From a virus: DNA of 21,342 nt. The stretch covers positions 1 through 21,342 of the IMG/VR virus record IMGVR_UViG_3300006927_000100, one strand, 5' to 3'. Positions 1 to 7,828 of the stretch are shown here, one piece after another; within the stretch, counting starts at the first letter, position 1; each line of letters starts with the position of its first letter. A model generated the notes under the pieces. It did not search any database and was not told the origin of the DNA. It worked only from the letters and a program-made list of their open reading frames with translations. The translations under genes and the position numbers were made by a program.

Positions 1-1
1 G

Positions 2-3000
2 CGTTATGAGAAAGATATACAAAATATTCTTAAACGACTAAAACCAGAAATGAAGATGGTTACTGATGCACAGGGTGTAACTTGGTGGGAGATACCTATT
101 ACTAAAGAAGATGCAACACAACCAATGACAGCATTCTTAGAAGAAACAAAAGTTGCTAAACCTTGGAGAAAAAGAGTAATCATGGATACTGCTATAGTTA
201 AGGAATTAGTAGCTCACCTTAAAAGACTTGGATTAAAAGGTGTGCGTATTGAATTCGTTAAAGCTATATGGAATAGTAAAAGTGGTAAAAGAATATTTGG
301 TTCATATTTTGATGGTAAGATTACATTAGCATCAATATTATCAGAGTTTACTCATACACATGAACTTGGTCATCTTGTTTTTGAGCAGATGGAAGATATT
401 CCATTGTTTAAAGGTATATCTAAAAATGCTATTTATAGAGAATTGAGAGTTAAACATCCAGAATTAAAAACAAAACGTGAATTAAATGAAGCATTGCAGC
501 GTAGAGGTGAGGAGTTAGCTTATCAATATAAGAAACATGGGAAAGCAATATTTAATAAAACTAAAGTAGATACATTTTGGAAAAGAATATTTGAAAGTCT
601 AAAAGCAATATTTAATGTAAGTAAAGAAGGACAAATAGATAAATTTTGGGAAACACTTCTTACTAAAGAAGCTAAAGAAACAACTGTAATAAAAAAGAGG
701 GGTATTAAACCAGCTAATGCTGATGACTATAAAATATTTTATGATGAAGATTCTAATCCACCTGATGATTTTAATGAGTGGGTTGCAGAAGAACATGCAA
801 GACATATAGAAGAAACTAAATCAGATACAAATCAACTTACACAAGATGATTTAGAATGGTTTAAAAATAAATCAATGGAAAAATCATACGGACAAGAAGA
901 AGGTGAACACTTTGGTTCAGAAAATTTAGAAGAACAATATGAAGATTTTAAGAAACTTAGAATCCCAACAAAAACTTTACTTCGTTTAGAAGATTTAGAT
1001 ACATTTAAAGATACCGCTATATATAAAAACTATGTACAAAAAATTGGGATGGAACCTGGTTTCTTTTATAGTCAAGAATTAACAGGGGATGAAGTATGGC
1101 AAATGTTTAGAGATAGAATTGTTAGAGAACGTGAAGGACCATTAACCGAAGAAGATAAAATTAGATTTAGAGAAATTAAAAAACTTCTTAAAGCAAGAAC
1201 TATAAAAACTGCTATTGAAGATATATCTCCAAAATTAAAAGAAAAGATAAAGGCATATATAAGACCAGGAAAATCTAAAAATTCAAGAGCATTTGGATTA
1301 TTAGGAAATAAAGATACTACCATTCCTTTATTTCAAAATATGTATGAAAATTGGGTAAATATGGGAGTAGAATCTATAGTAGAACCTTATGCAGGTGCGT
1401 TTACTTTAGGTACTCATTCATTAAATAATGCTATGGTAAGTGGTTTAAAAGAATATCATGCAAATATATTTGATAAGGATAAATATATTATAGTGAAAGC
1501 TATAAAGAATAAAAAAGTTTCAGAAGTTAAAAAATTATATAAAAATACTGTTAAAGATTTAGAAGCAGAAATTTTTAAAGCTGCTAAAGAAGATACAATG
1601 GTTAATAAATTTTTATTAAAATTTAAAAAGAAATATCCTGATAATTTTATAGGAGATAATTTATTTAAAGAGTGGACTAAGAAAGAAAAACTTGGTGCAG
1701 AAGTTACAGTATATATAGATTATCGTAAAAGATTTGCTAAAGTATTTCAACAAGCATTTAATAAAATAGCAGATATTGAAATTAAAGATTTGAAAGATGC
1801 TGTTAAAGTATCATTTATACATCGTATAGGTCAAAGAGCTACTAAGGTACAAAAATTAGTAAATAATTTTGGTTTTCAATCTTATGAAAATTTAATATTT
1901 GATACTTTTGGAGCACTTACTGCAATGGATGATATAGCAAATACCTTTAAACTAGCAGAAGAAAACAATACTAAAATAAAACTTTATAATATGGATGGTG
2001 TTGAAATGATAAATAAAATACAGAAAGGTAAGATACCATCAGAAAAAATTGGTTATTATTTAGATCCACCATATATTAGTACAGCAGCAGCTACCTATAG
2101 AGAACAAATAAAACAACAAGAAAAAGGAACAGAATTTATACAAAAATTTGCAGACCCACAAGAATTTATAAATGCACATAAGAGTATTATTGATTCTGAT
2201 TCTAAGAAAGCATTTACAAATGATATAAATGAAGATTATCTATGGGGAATGTTAGATGTAGATAAAAATTTTAAACTTTTTGCATATAAAGAAGGAATGA
2301 CACCAACATCATTAGTAGTTGACAGTAAAACATCTGAAACAACTAATGATTATTTTACTAGTGCAGCTGCTCAAGATAATGTATTACTTACATATGATTA
2401 TGTTCTTAATAAATTAAAAAAACAAGGTAGTGTAGACATTAATATTAAAGCATTAAAAGATAAAGGTGTACCAGATGAATTAATTAAAGAAGTAGGAGAT
2501 GCATTAAGCAAAGAAATAGTAGATGAAAGAGGAACTTTCAAAAAGTTGCAAGACTTAATTAAGATGAAAGTAAATACAATAGATGGTGAAAAATATATTT
2601 CAGCAGTAATAAATAAAAAAACTCTTAACTATATAAAAAATACAAGTAATGTTAAAGATTTAAAGCCAAGATGGGTAAAAGAACTAAGTTTTGAATCTGC
2701 AGAAAGAACTGTGACTTCAGTATTAGAAGGTTATGAAACAGGAGCTAGATTTTTTACAAGACTTGGTAAAGGATTTAAACAAGTAGTTTTTGACCCAATT
2801 AGAATTGCTGAAAGAACTGCAGCTGATATAGCATTAAAGGAAATGCAAAAATTGAGAAAGGTTTTTTTTGGAAGTAGTTTTCTTAAAATAGGTGGACTAA
2901 ATAAAAAAGAAACAGAATCACTGTTTTACTATTCAGCATATAAACAGGGTAGGATGACCGAAAATGAATATTATAATGAAACAAAAATCAAACCTAAAAA

Positions 3001-4702
3001 AGAAGGTCCAACACTAGGAGATTTATCTAAGAACACACAAAGAGCATATTATGCTTTAAGAAAATTAACTGATAAATATTTGCCTAAGGTAAAAATGGTA
3101 GGCAAAATGCATGGTAAAGATGTAAAGAAAGTTAAGAATTATCTTCCAATGTTTACTAAGACGGATTTAAGAATACTAGAAGGTGGTGGACTTACAGGTT
3201 GGACTAGACATGACCCATTCTTTGGTTCAACCATAGAAAGAGCAGCTGATGTTCCATTTACAGCATATGAAAAAAATATGAAGAAGGTAATGGAAAATTG
3301 GATTTATGGTGTAACCAATTATGTAGAAGTTGGTAGTAGAACAGTACCAATTGGATATCTTATTAATAGTACTCAATTTAAAGAATTATCAGGTCATTCA
3401 TATAATAAAATAAGAGAGTGGTTTACTCATATAACAACACCTAAACCACCTACTAAAGCTGAAAGGTTTGTAAAAAACGTAAGACAGATAAAAGTTTTTA
3501 CAATACTTTCATTAACAGTTGGTGTTGTTGTTAAACAGCTTATTAATACATATAGTTTTATGGTTACAGCAGGAATAGGGAATGTCTTTAAAGCTGTTGC
3601 TCGTAAAAGTGTAGATGCTTTTTATAAAGGTGAGCAAAAATCACTTATTACTAGACTTGCTAATGAAGCTGGAAGTGTTAATGAAAGAACATTGGGATAT
3701 GATATACAAGATTTAAAGTCTACAATAATGAAATGGATGACACAACCTGCTTTATGGACCGATAGATTAACAGCTAAATTAGGATATATAGCTATATTAG
3801 AAAGAGAATTACAAAGAGCTAAAAAAGCAGGTATAACAGTAGATGCAAGAACATTTAAGAGAATGCAGTTTGTTGCAGATAATATAGTTGATGGAATTAT
3901 GGGAGGAATGGCAAAATCTGAACAACCAAAATATTTTAGAAGTGAATTAGGTAAAAATGTTAATACATTCTTTTCACAAGTTAATTCACAAACACAATTT
4001 TATGTTACTGATATATGGAGAAAAGAAGTTAGTAAAGATATAAGAGCAGATCAGAATAAAATCTTTTTTTTAACTAAAGCAATGGCAGCATTGTTTATGA
4101 TCGGATATACAGAAGAAATTATTAATAGATTAGATTGGGGTTTTGGTTGGGATGAAGAAGAAGATGAAGCAGATTGGGAGAAAATTTTTAAAGAAACTAC
4201 AAAAAATATAGTTGGTAATGTTCCAATAATGGGTTCTTTAATATATGCACTTGAAACAGGAAAACCCTTTACACCAGCACCTGTTTATGCTTCATTATTA
4301 AAAATAATATTAAATCTAAGTAGAGGTAAGTTTGGAGATGCAGCTTGGGAAGGTACTGGATTTATATATATGCCAAATGCTGTTCAAAATGTTATTAAAG
4401 GTACTAAAATTATTAAAGAAGGTGGAGTATATGATAAAACAGGTAGACTTATGTATCGTGTGGAAGGTACACCTGAACAGATAAGAACTCTTTTAAAAGG
4501 TAAGTACGGTTCAAAAACTGCGAGAGATTATTGGGAAGAAAAGAAACCTAAACCTAAGACAAAAGCAGAAAAGAGAAAAGAAAAAGCAAAAGCAGAAAGA
4601 GTAAAGAAAATAGAAAAAATAAGAGGTGCATCTAGAAGACGAACTGGTGGTTCAACCAAGGCAGAGAGAAAGAAGAAAATAGAAAGAATGCGTAAGCTAT
4701 AA
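2..4702 (+). CDS. Large polyvalent phage protein: zincin metallopeptidase + D12 adenine methyltransferase + hydrophobic C-terminus (5' partial)
   Basis: The frame is open to the left edge (first full codon at 2), so the gene is 5'-partial; the first ATG in the window is at 50 and residues below count from it. Residues 104-108 are HELGH, the HExxH zinc site of zincin metallopeptidases, preceded by a beta-strand-like segment. Around residues 415-690 is a D12-class (Dam-like) N6-adenine methyltransferase: GLLGNK ahead of motif I, EPYAGAF at 445, and catalytic DPPY at 672-675 (nt 2063-2074). The two motifs are about 227 residues apart, longer than in compact Dam enzymes, with a Lys/Glu-rich helical insertion. 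Residues about 1150-1180, 1338-1355 and 1385-1400 are hydrophobic, and the last 60 residues are strongly basic. This architecture matches the polyvalent proteins of phages and conjugative elements, which are often thought to be delivered with the DNA. That role is inferred here. A promoter and terminator follow the gene. Confidence 0.85.
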   Translation, partial: RYEKDIQNILKRLKPEMKMVTDAQGVTWWEIPITKEDATQPMTAFLEETKVAKPWRKRVIMDTAIVKELVAHLKRLGLKGVRIEFVKAIWNSKSGKRIFGSYFDGKITLASILSEFTHTHELGHLVFEQMEDIPLFKGISKNAIYRELRVKHPELKTKRELNEALQRRGEELAYQYKKHGKAIFNKTKVDTFWKRIFESLKAIFNVSKEGQIDKFWETLLTKEAKETTVIKKRGIKPANADDYKIFYDEDSNPPDDFNEWVAEEHARHIEETKSDTNQLTQDDLEWFKNKSMEKSYGQEEGEHFGSENLEEQYEDFKKLRIPTKTLLRLEDLDTFKDTAIYKNYVQKIGMEPGFFYSQELTGDEVWQMFRDRIVREREGPLTEEDKIRFREIKKLLKARTIKTAIEDISPKLKEKIKAYIRPGKSKNSRAFGLLGNKDTTIPLFQNMYENWVNMGVESIVEPYAGAFTLGTHSLNNAMVSGLKEYHANIFDKDKYIIVKAIKNKKVSEVKKLYKNTVKDLEAEIFKAAKEDTMVNKFLLKFKKKYPDNFIGDNLFKEWTKKEKLGAEVTVYIDYRKRFAKVFQQAFNKIADIEIKDLKDAVKVSFIHRIGQRATKVQKLVNNFGFQSYENLIFDTFGALTAMDDIANTFKLAEENNTKIKLYNMDGVEMINKIQKGKIPSEKIGYYLDPPYISTAAATYREQIKQQEKGTEFIQKFADPQEFINAHKSIIDSDSKKAFTNDINEDYLWGMLDVDKNFKLFAYKEGMTPTSLVVDSKTSETTNDYFTSAAAQDNVLLTYDYVLNKLKKQGSVDINIKALKDKGVPDELIKEVGDALSKEIVDERGTFKKLQDLIKMKVNTIDGEKYISAVINKKTLNYIKNTSNVKDLKPRWVKELSFESAERTVTSVLEGYETGARFFTRLGKGFKQVVFDPIRIAERTAADIALKEMQKLRKVFFGSSFLKIGGLNKKETESLFYYSAYKQGRMTENEYYNETKIKPKKEGPTLGDLSKNTQRAYYALRKLTDKYLPKVKMVGKMHGKDVKKVKNYLPMFTKTDLRILEGGGLTGWTRHDPFFGSTIERAADVPFTAYEKNMKKVMENWIYGVTNYVEVGSRTVPIGYLINSTQFKELSGHSYNKIREWFTHITTPKPPTKAERFVKNVRQIKVFTILSLTVGVVVKQLINTYSFMVTAGIGNVFKAVARKSVDAFYKGEQKSLITRLANEAGSVNERTLGYDIQDLKSTIMKWMTQPALWTDRLTAKLGYIAILERELQRAKKAGITVDARTFKRMQFVADNIVDGIMGGMAKSEQPKYFRSELGKNVNTFFSQVNSQTQFYVTDIWRKEVSKDIRADQNKIFFLTKAMAALFMIGYTEEIINRLDWGFGWDEEEDEADWEKIFKETTKNIVGNVPIMGSLIYALETGKPFTPAPVYASLLKIILNLSRGKFGDAAWEGTGFIYMPNAVQNVIKGTKIIKEGGVYDKTGRLMYRVEGTPEQIRTLLKGKYGSKTARDYWEEKKPKPKTKAEKRKEKAKAERVKKIEKIRGASRRRTGGSTKAERKKKIERMRKL

Positions 4703-4714
4703 AATACTAGGTAC

Positions 4715-4743
4715 TTGCGTTTTATTTGGTGGTATGCTATATT
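4715..4743 (+). promoter_or_regulatory. Extended -10 promoter after the polyvalent gene
   Basis: TTGCGT (4715-4720), a 17-base spacer and TATATT (4738-4743) with TG one base upstream of the -10. It has the same design as the promoter before the small terminase gene (TTGCCT, 17 bases, TGC then TATAAT). The expected start near 4750 lies about 30 bases before the terminator hairpin at 4782, so this promoter would make either a short RNA of about 95 nt or an attenuated leader for the genes from 5134. Confidence 0.5.
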
Positions 4744-4781
4744 TAGTATGCTATGTTAAATAGAAAAAAACAATTAAGTAT

Positions 4782-4842
4782 AAAAAGACTAAACTCAAGG
4801 GATGTCATATCCTACCAAGCATAGTTTGGGTTTAGTCTTTTT
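4782..4842 (+). terminator. Strong intrinsic terminator / stem-loop with 17-bp stem
   Basis: AAAAAGACTAAACTCAA (4782-4798) pairs with TTGGGTTTAGTCTTTTT (4826-4842): 17 pairs with a single G-U, ending in a U run. The 27-base loop contains ACCAAGCAT (4814-4822) and a small internal hairpin GGAT/ATCC (4800-4803/4809-4812). The A-run before the stem means it could also work on the other strand. It probably closes the late transcript that includes the polyvalent gene, or the short RNA started near 4750. Confidence 0.75.
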
Positions 4843-5133
4843 GTATTTAAATAAATATTCAGAACCTTGGTTTTGGGAGCGAACCAAGTAAAACACTTCC
4901 AAATTAAAAGTAAGGTATCTTTATCAGGTTCAAATTAAAATGGTTAGGAAAAACAACCAAGGCATGTCTAATCATTTTGGGTTTGAATCGGATGGGTATC
5001 AAAAATAATTTCCTGGTATACTATATTCCGACCAAGAGAGTGTAGAACAATATATTACAACAGTTATTTATTGAATGTTTCAAAATCGGCTTAGGTCTGG
5101 TTTATCCCAAGACTATGCCTTGTTAATAAAAAA
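4843..5133 (+). other. Structured noncoding region with several hairpins (candidate RNA or leader)
   Basis: There is no credible ORF here. Hairpin B is CTTGGTT (4866-4872) with AACCAAG (4882-4888). Hairpin C is very long: 4927-4947 pairs with 4968-4989 (21 pairs, several G-U, one bulged base) and continues outward, after an A-G mismatch, with six more pairs (4920-4925 with 4991-4996). Its 20-base loop contains ACCAAGGCAT. Hairpin E (5088-5100 with 5107-5119, imperfect) ends 14 bases before the start codon at 5134. ACCAAG occurs at 4814, 4883, 4956 and 5031, and TTTTGGG or TTTGGG recurs on the descending strands. The preserved G-U pairing favours an RNA-level structure over a DNA palindrome. 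I do not recognise a named RNA family; a leader of the 5134 gene is the main alternative. Confidence 0.5.
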
Positions 5134-5598
5134 ATGGAAATAACAAAAAAAGAATACATACAATTACAAGAGTTATGGTATCAATCATTAATAGATGATT
5201 GTGAAGCTATAATAACTGAAACAGTATTTACTTCACGATGGATTTTAATAGAAGGGTATCATTCTTTAGGTAAAAGAATATTAATAGAATCAGAAAAATT
5301 TGGAGACTTAACTATATCTGATATAGCTACCCATGTAGCTAAAGATGTTGGAAAAAGTAAAAGAACAATACAGAGAGCTATCCAATTTGCACGCAGGTAT
5401 CCTGATCTAGATGAATTACCAGGTGGTAAAAATATTAGTTGGCATAAGATATGTAATAATCTATTACCAACAGGAACTCACAAAGTTGCTGTACCAAGTT
5501 ACATTAGATATTTAGATGGACTAGATAGAAAACAAAAGATAGAAATGTATTCAAAATTACATAAAGAATTTAGAGGACTTAAACCTGATGAATTATGA
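5134..5598 (+). CDS. Putative HTH DNA-binding phage protein, function unknown
   Basis: A 154-aa soluble protein. Residues about 60-90 (TISDIATHVAKDVGKSKRTI, then QRAIQFARRYP) look like a helix-turn-helix in which the second helix begins near GKSKRT. The following segment, with LPGGKNISWHKI, resembles a conserved stretch I remember from phage HTH and PDDEXK-associated proteins, but I cannot assign a family. No Shine-Dalgarno sequence precedes the ATG, which sits 14 bases after an imperfect hairpin, so translation may depend on leader structure. Its TGA stop overlaps the ATG of the HNH gene (ATGA), indicating translational coupling. It is the first gene of the early region, a position consistent with a regulator or replication factor. 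That is inference. Confidence 0.7.
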   Translation: MEITKKEYIQLQELWYQSLIDDCEAIITETVFTSRWILIEGYHSLGKRILIESEKFGDLTISDIATHVAKDVGKSKRTIQRAIQFARRYPDLDELPGGKNISWHKICNNLLPTGTHKVAVPSYIRYLDGLDRKQKIEMYSKLHKEFRGLKPDEL

Positions 5599-5939
5599 GT
5601 AGAAAAATAAGTTATTATAGAAGAAAAGCTGATCGCCTTATGCAAGAGTGGGGTAGAAAAACTTACAGAAAGTGTATGGTTTGTGGAAGAGATATATGTT
5701 GCCTACATCATTATTTTCCTAAAAGCAAATCATCTTCATTGAGATATGATAAAGATAATTTAATTCCAATTTGTAATCCTTGTCATTTACAACACCATAC
5801 TGGGAATCCTGAGATTCACAATACTATTAATGAAATTAAAGGAGAAGATTGGTTAAGACAATTACGCAAAAAAAAAGAAAACCATATTAAAATTAATATT
5901 GGTTATTATAAGGATATTATAGATGATTATAAGGAGTAA
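5595..5939 (+). CDS. HNH endonuclease-like zinc protein (NinG/Rap-like)
   Basis: A 114-aa protein. CxxC at residues 27-30, an HH pair at 38-39 followed by FPKSKSSSLR, and CNPCHLQHH (60-68) form the zinc-coordinating HNH fold with conserved N55. The FPKS...LR then N..PIC..CH..HHTGNP pattern is what I associate with phage NinG/Rap-type HNH proteins, which act in phage recombination as structure-directed nucleases. Small HNH proteins next to terminase genes can instead help packaging, but this one lies about 7 kb from the terminase. It overlaps the upstream HTH gene by four bases (ATGA), so the two are probably co-translated. Family membership is moderately sure, the exact substrate is not. Confidence 0.8.
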   Translation: MSRKISYYRRKADRLMQEWGRKTYRKCMVCGRDICCLHHYFPKSKSSSLRYDKDNLIPICNPCHLQHHTGNPEIHNTINEIKGEDWLRQLRKKKENHIKINIGYYKDIIDDYKE

Positions 5940-5951
5940 GGAGGGCTTTAT

Positions 5952-6203
5952 TTGGCGTCTAATTGCTCTTGTAAGCGATTTAAATATGAATTAGGTACAA
6001 TGTTCTATGTTAAAAATTTAAGTAGTTTAAAATACAAATTTATGAAAAAAACAAAAGAAGAAATGGTAGGATTATTTTTGGCTCAAGGTGGAGTAGAAGA
6101 TGCAATACGACAATTAAAGTGGTATCAATTTCCATCAAAGTTTTTATTCAAAAGAGAGTTAAAAAAGATTAATAAAAAATTAGATGAGTATTATGGAAGA
6201 TAA
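5952..6203 (+). CDS. Small hypothetical protein with TTG start
   Basis: An 83-aa basic protein of unknown function. A strong Shine-Dalgarno AAGGAGGG (5938-5944) sits seven bases before TTG at 5952, which decides this start; an in-frame ATG occurs only at 6000 with no site. The N-terminus holds CSCK, but there are no partner cysteines for a metal site. The C-terminal half (GGVEDAIRQLKWYQF, then many Lys) is probably helical. The gene starts 12 bases after the HNH gene, so it belongs to the same transcript, and it ends just before the promoter of the Xre gene. Confidence 0.65.
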   Translation: MASNCSCKRFKYELGTMFYVKNLSSLKYKFMKKTKEEMVGLFLAQGGVEDAIRQLKWYQFPSKFLFKRELKKINKKLDEYYGR

Positions 6204-6206
6204 TAC

Positions 6207-6235
6207 TTGACAGTATTTACAATGTATGCTAAGAT
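6207..6235 (+). promoter_or_regulatory. Sigma70 promoter with embedded palindrome, upstream of the Xre gene
   Basis: TTGACA (6207-6212), exactly 17 bases, TAAGAT (6230-6235). The spacer contains the palindrome TACAATGTA (6218-6226), the same nine bases found over the -10 of the promoters at 9498 and 10612. A repressor bound there would cover the promoter. The start of transcription should be near 6242, about 20 bases before the ATG at 6263. Confidence 0.75.
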
Positions 6236-6262
6236 AGAGATATAATAATTAAAGTATAGTTT

Positions 6263-6487
6263 ATGTTTAGAATTAAAAAGGTGAGAAGAGATATGGGAGT
6301 AACACAAGAAGAGATAGCAAGTTACTTAAATATGAGTAAAAGAAATTGGATAAGAATAGAGAATGGAGAACACGAACCAAAACTTAAGGTAGCAGATAGA
6401 GCATACAATTATTTAATAGCAGTAGCAGCAAAAGATAATAAAGATTTTAAGTATAATATGTTAGAACTTTTTTCAGAAGATAGTTAA
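6263..6487 (+). CDS. Xre/Cro-type helix-turn-helix regulator
   Basis: A 74-aa protein, essentially a single HTH_3 domain. Residues about 4-58 read as IKKVRRDMGVTQEEIASYLN, then MSKRNWIRIENGEHEP. VTQEEIA and the IENGEHEPKL turn are classic for Xre/Cro repressors. The short length fits a Cro-like protein without a dimerization or protease domain. It is preceded by its own TTGACA/TAAGAT promoter carrying TACAATGTA, but no Shine-Dalgarno site. Because the same palindrome recurs in the downstream middle promoters, autoregulation plus control of those promoters is a reasonable inference. Binding itself is unproven. Confidence 0.85.
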   Translation: MFRIKKVRRDMGVTQEEIASYLNMSKRNWIRIENGEHEPKLKVADRAYNYLIAVAAKDNKDFKYNMLELFSEDS

Positions 6488-6536
6488 GTTGTGACACAAG
6501 TGACGAATTAATAAGTAAATAGAAAGGAATAAAAAT

Positions 6537-6743
6537 AAGACTAAAAGAGAAATTGAAAAATTGTCAGACCAAGAAATAGACCACCTTTTTTCTGAACTTA
6601 TCAGAAAAAAAATGATTGATGAAGACTTTGAAGAATGGTTAATAACTTGGGTTGATACAGAAACAATTTGCGACCAAGCCGAAGAGTGGGATATAGAGAG
6701 TAAAAAACAAACTCTTATAGATTATCGAAAACAATATAATTAA
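6537..6743 (+). CDS. Small acidic hypothetical protein with a damaged start codon
   Basis: The first 30 bases of this unit (6522-6551) match 6749-6778, the leader and start of the next gene, at 29 of 30 positions. The single difference replaces the T of ATG by A, giving AAG at 6537, exactly where the start codon belongs after AGAAAGGAA. Reading on in frame gives TKREIEKLSDQEIDHLF and an intact 60-plus-residue acidic protein. The nearest usable in-frame start is TTG at 6561, which has no Shine-Dalgarno. The gene is therefore either weakly expressed from TTG, freshly inactivated, or hit by a base-calling error. Function unknown; the intact frame argues for recent origin or error. Confidence 0.55.
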   Translation, partial: KTKREIEKLSDQEIDHLFSELIRKKMIDEDFEEWLITWVDTETICDQAEEWDIESKKQTLIDYRKQYN

Positions 6744-6763
6744 TTAAAGAAAGGAATAAAAAT

Positions 6764-7006
6764 ATGACTAAAAGAGAATTAGCAAAAGAAATATCAATAA
6801 CTTATAAAATGGGCGAGTTAGAAAATTATGTTCATCAAATATTATGCGAAGAAGCTAATAATTATGTTAAAAATAATTATCCAAAAGTAAGTTGTAAAGA
6901 AGAAAGTATTTTACAAGAAGCATATATAAATGGCTTTTATGGTGGGGAAGAAAACGAGAATTGGTATAATGACTTTCTGGAATATGACAATATTATTAAT
7001 AATTAA
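6764..7006 (+). CDS. Small hypothetical protein, paralogue of the 11918 gene
   Basis: An 80-aa acidic protein of unknown function with a good Shine-Dalgarno (AGAAAGGAA) eight bases before the ATG. Its core YKMG-E-YV-ILCEEAN-YV followed later by YINGF is repeated in the protein encoded at 11918-12235, so the two are paralogues within the same phage. The pattern predicts two or three helices ending in an aromatic, acidic C-terminus (ENWYNDFLEY). No metal-binding or catalytic motif is seen. The leader and first codons are shared with the gene just upstream, as if this promoter-less cassette had been duplicated. Confidence 0.7.
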   Translation: MTKRELAKEISITYKMGELENYVHQILCEEANNYVKNNYPKVSCKEESILQEAYINGFYGGEENENWYNDFLEYDNIINN

Positions 7007-7023
7007 AAGAAAGGAATAAAACT

Positions 7024-7362
7024 ATGTTAAAAACATTAGAAGAAAATTATAACAAAGGGGTGGAGTGTCCATCCTGCCATGAAAAAGGAGAATTTCGCCA
7101 AGTATATGTTGGAAATGATGATAAGGGTTGGCAAGAAACAGGTGAGTGGGAATGCGATAGTTGTGATTATCAAGATATAGAATGGTATCAGTTTAAAAAA
7201 AGTAATAGACCAAAGTATTTTAATAAGCTACCACCTGAAGTTCAAGCAGCAAGAGCTACTATAGAATTGAGTAATGAAGTAAAAAATGAACCAGTTATAC
7301 ATCAACATCATGAACCTACCTTTAGAGAAATACAAGAAGATAAAATTAAATTAAATAATTAA
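7024..7362 (+). CDS. Zinc-ribbon protein
   Basis: A 112-aa protein. CPSC near residue 15 and CDSC near residue 44 make a CxxC...CxxC zinc ribbon separated by about 25 residues (GEFRQVYVGNDDKGWQETG between). The rest is a helical, polar tail containing PPEVQAARATIELSNEV. Such ribbons in phages bind DNA or proteins, and no more precise role can be read. AGAAAGGAA precedes the ATG at good spacing. It lies immediately before the ERF gene in one unit, so a supporting role in DNA metabolism is possible but only inferred from position. Confidence 0.65.
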   Translation: MLKTLEENYNKGVECPSCHEKGEFRQVYVGNDDKGWQETGEWECDSCDYQDIEWYQFKKSNRPKYFNKLPPEVQAARATIELSNEVKNEPVIHQHHEPTFREIQEDKIKLNN

Positions 7363-7382
7363 AATAGAAAGGAAACAAACTT

Positions 7383-7811
7383 ATGAGTGATTCAAACAAA
7401 TTTTTTAAAGACTATCAATCTTTATTACAAGACACAAACCGACTTAAGAAAAGTGAAGCTAATCCATTTTTTAAGTCAAAATATGTTCCACTTAAGGATG
7501 TATTAAAGGAAGCTAAGCGATTGTGTGGTAAGAATAATTTTGTATTTATACAAAGACCCAATGTTTATGGGGATAAAGAAGATGTACAATCTACTTTAAT
7601 TACTGAACTTTTACATAGTTCAGGACAAAAGATTAAAGGAGAAATAAAATTAGTTGCTAAAGATAAAGATGACCCACAAAAACTTGGTGGTGCTATAACC
7701 TATATGAGAAGATATAGTTTATCTACTATGTTAGGAATAGAAGAAGATGATGATGACGATGGTAATATATCAGCATCTAAGGTAGTAGATTCAAAAGAAA
7801 TACCATTTTAA
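7383..7811 (+). CDS. erf: ERF-family single-strand annealing recombinase
   Basis: A 142-aa protein with the hallmarks of the ERF family, phage proteins that anneal complementary single-stranded DNA during recombination and genome circularization: ANPFFKSKYVPLKDVL near residues 27-42, and DPQKLGGAITYMRRYSL near 96-112 followed by the acidic run EEDDDDDGN. It is shorter than P22 Erf (about 200 aa), as in many compact phages. The C-terminus ends in KEIPF after acidic residues, reminiscent of the SSB C-terminal tip (DIPF) that recruits repair proteins. AGAAAGGAA precedes the ATG. The next gene encodes a small protein also found with DNA-metabolism genes, so the two probably act together. Confidence 0.85.
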   Translation: MSDSNKFFKDYQSLLQDTNRLKKSEANPFFKSKYVPLKDVLKEAKRLCGKNNFVFIQRPNVYGDKEDVQSTLITELLHSSGQKIKGEIKLVAKDKDDPQKLGGAITYMRRYSLSTMLGIEEDDDDDGNISASKVVDSKEIPF

Positions 7812-7828
7812 TAATTAATATAATAAGT

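Noticed and set aside
5017-5022. TATACT as a promoter -10 for the 5134 gene
   Set aside because: No acceptable -35 hexamer at 15-19 bases upstream.
5583-5607. CTGATGA ... GAAA resembling a hammerhead ribozyme core
   Set aside because: It lies across the coding junction of two genes and the helices needed for a hammerhead are missing.
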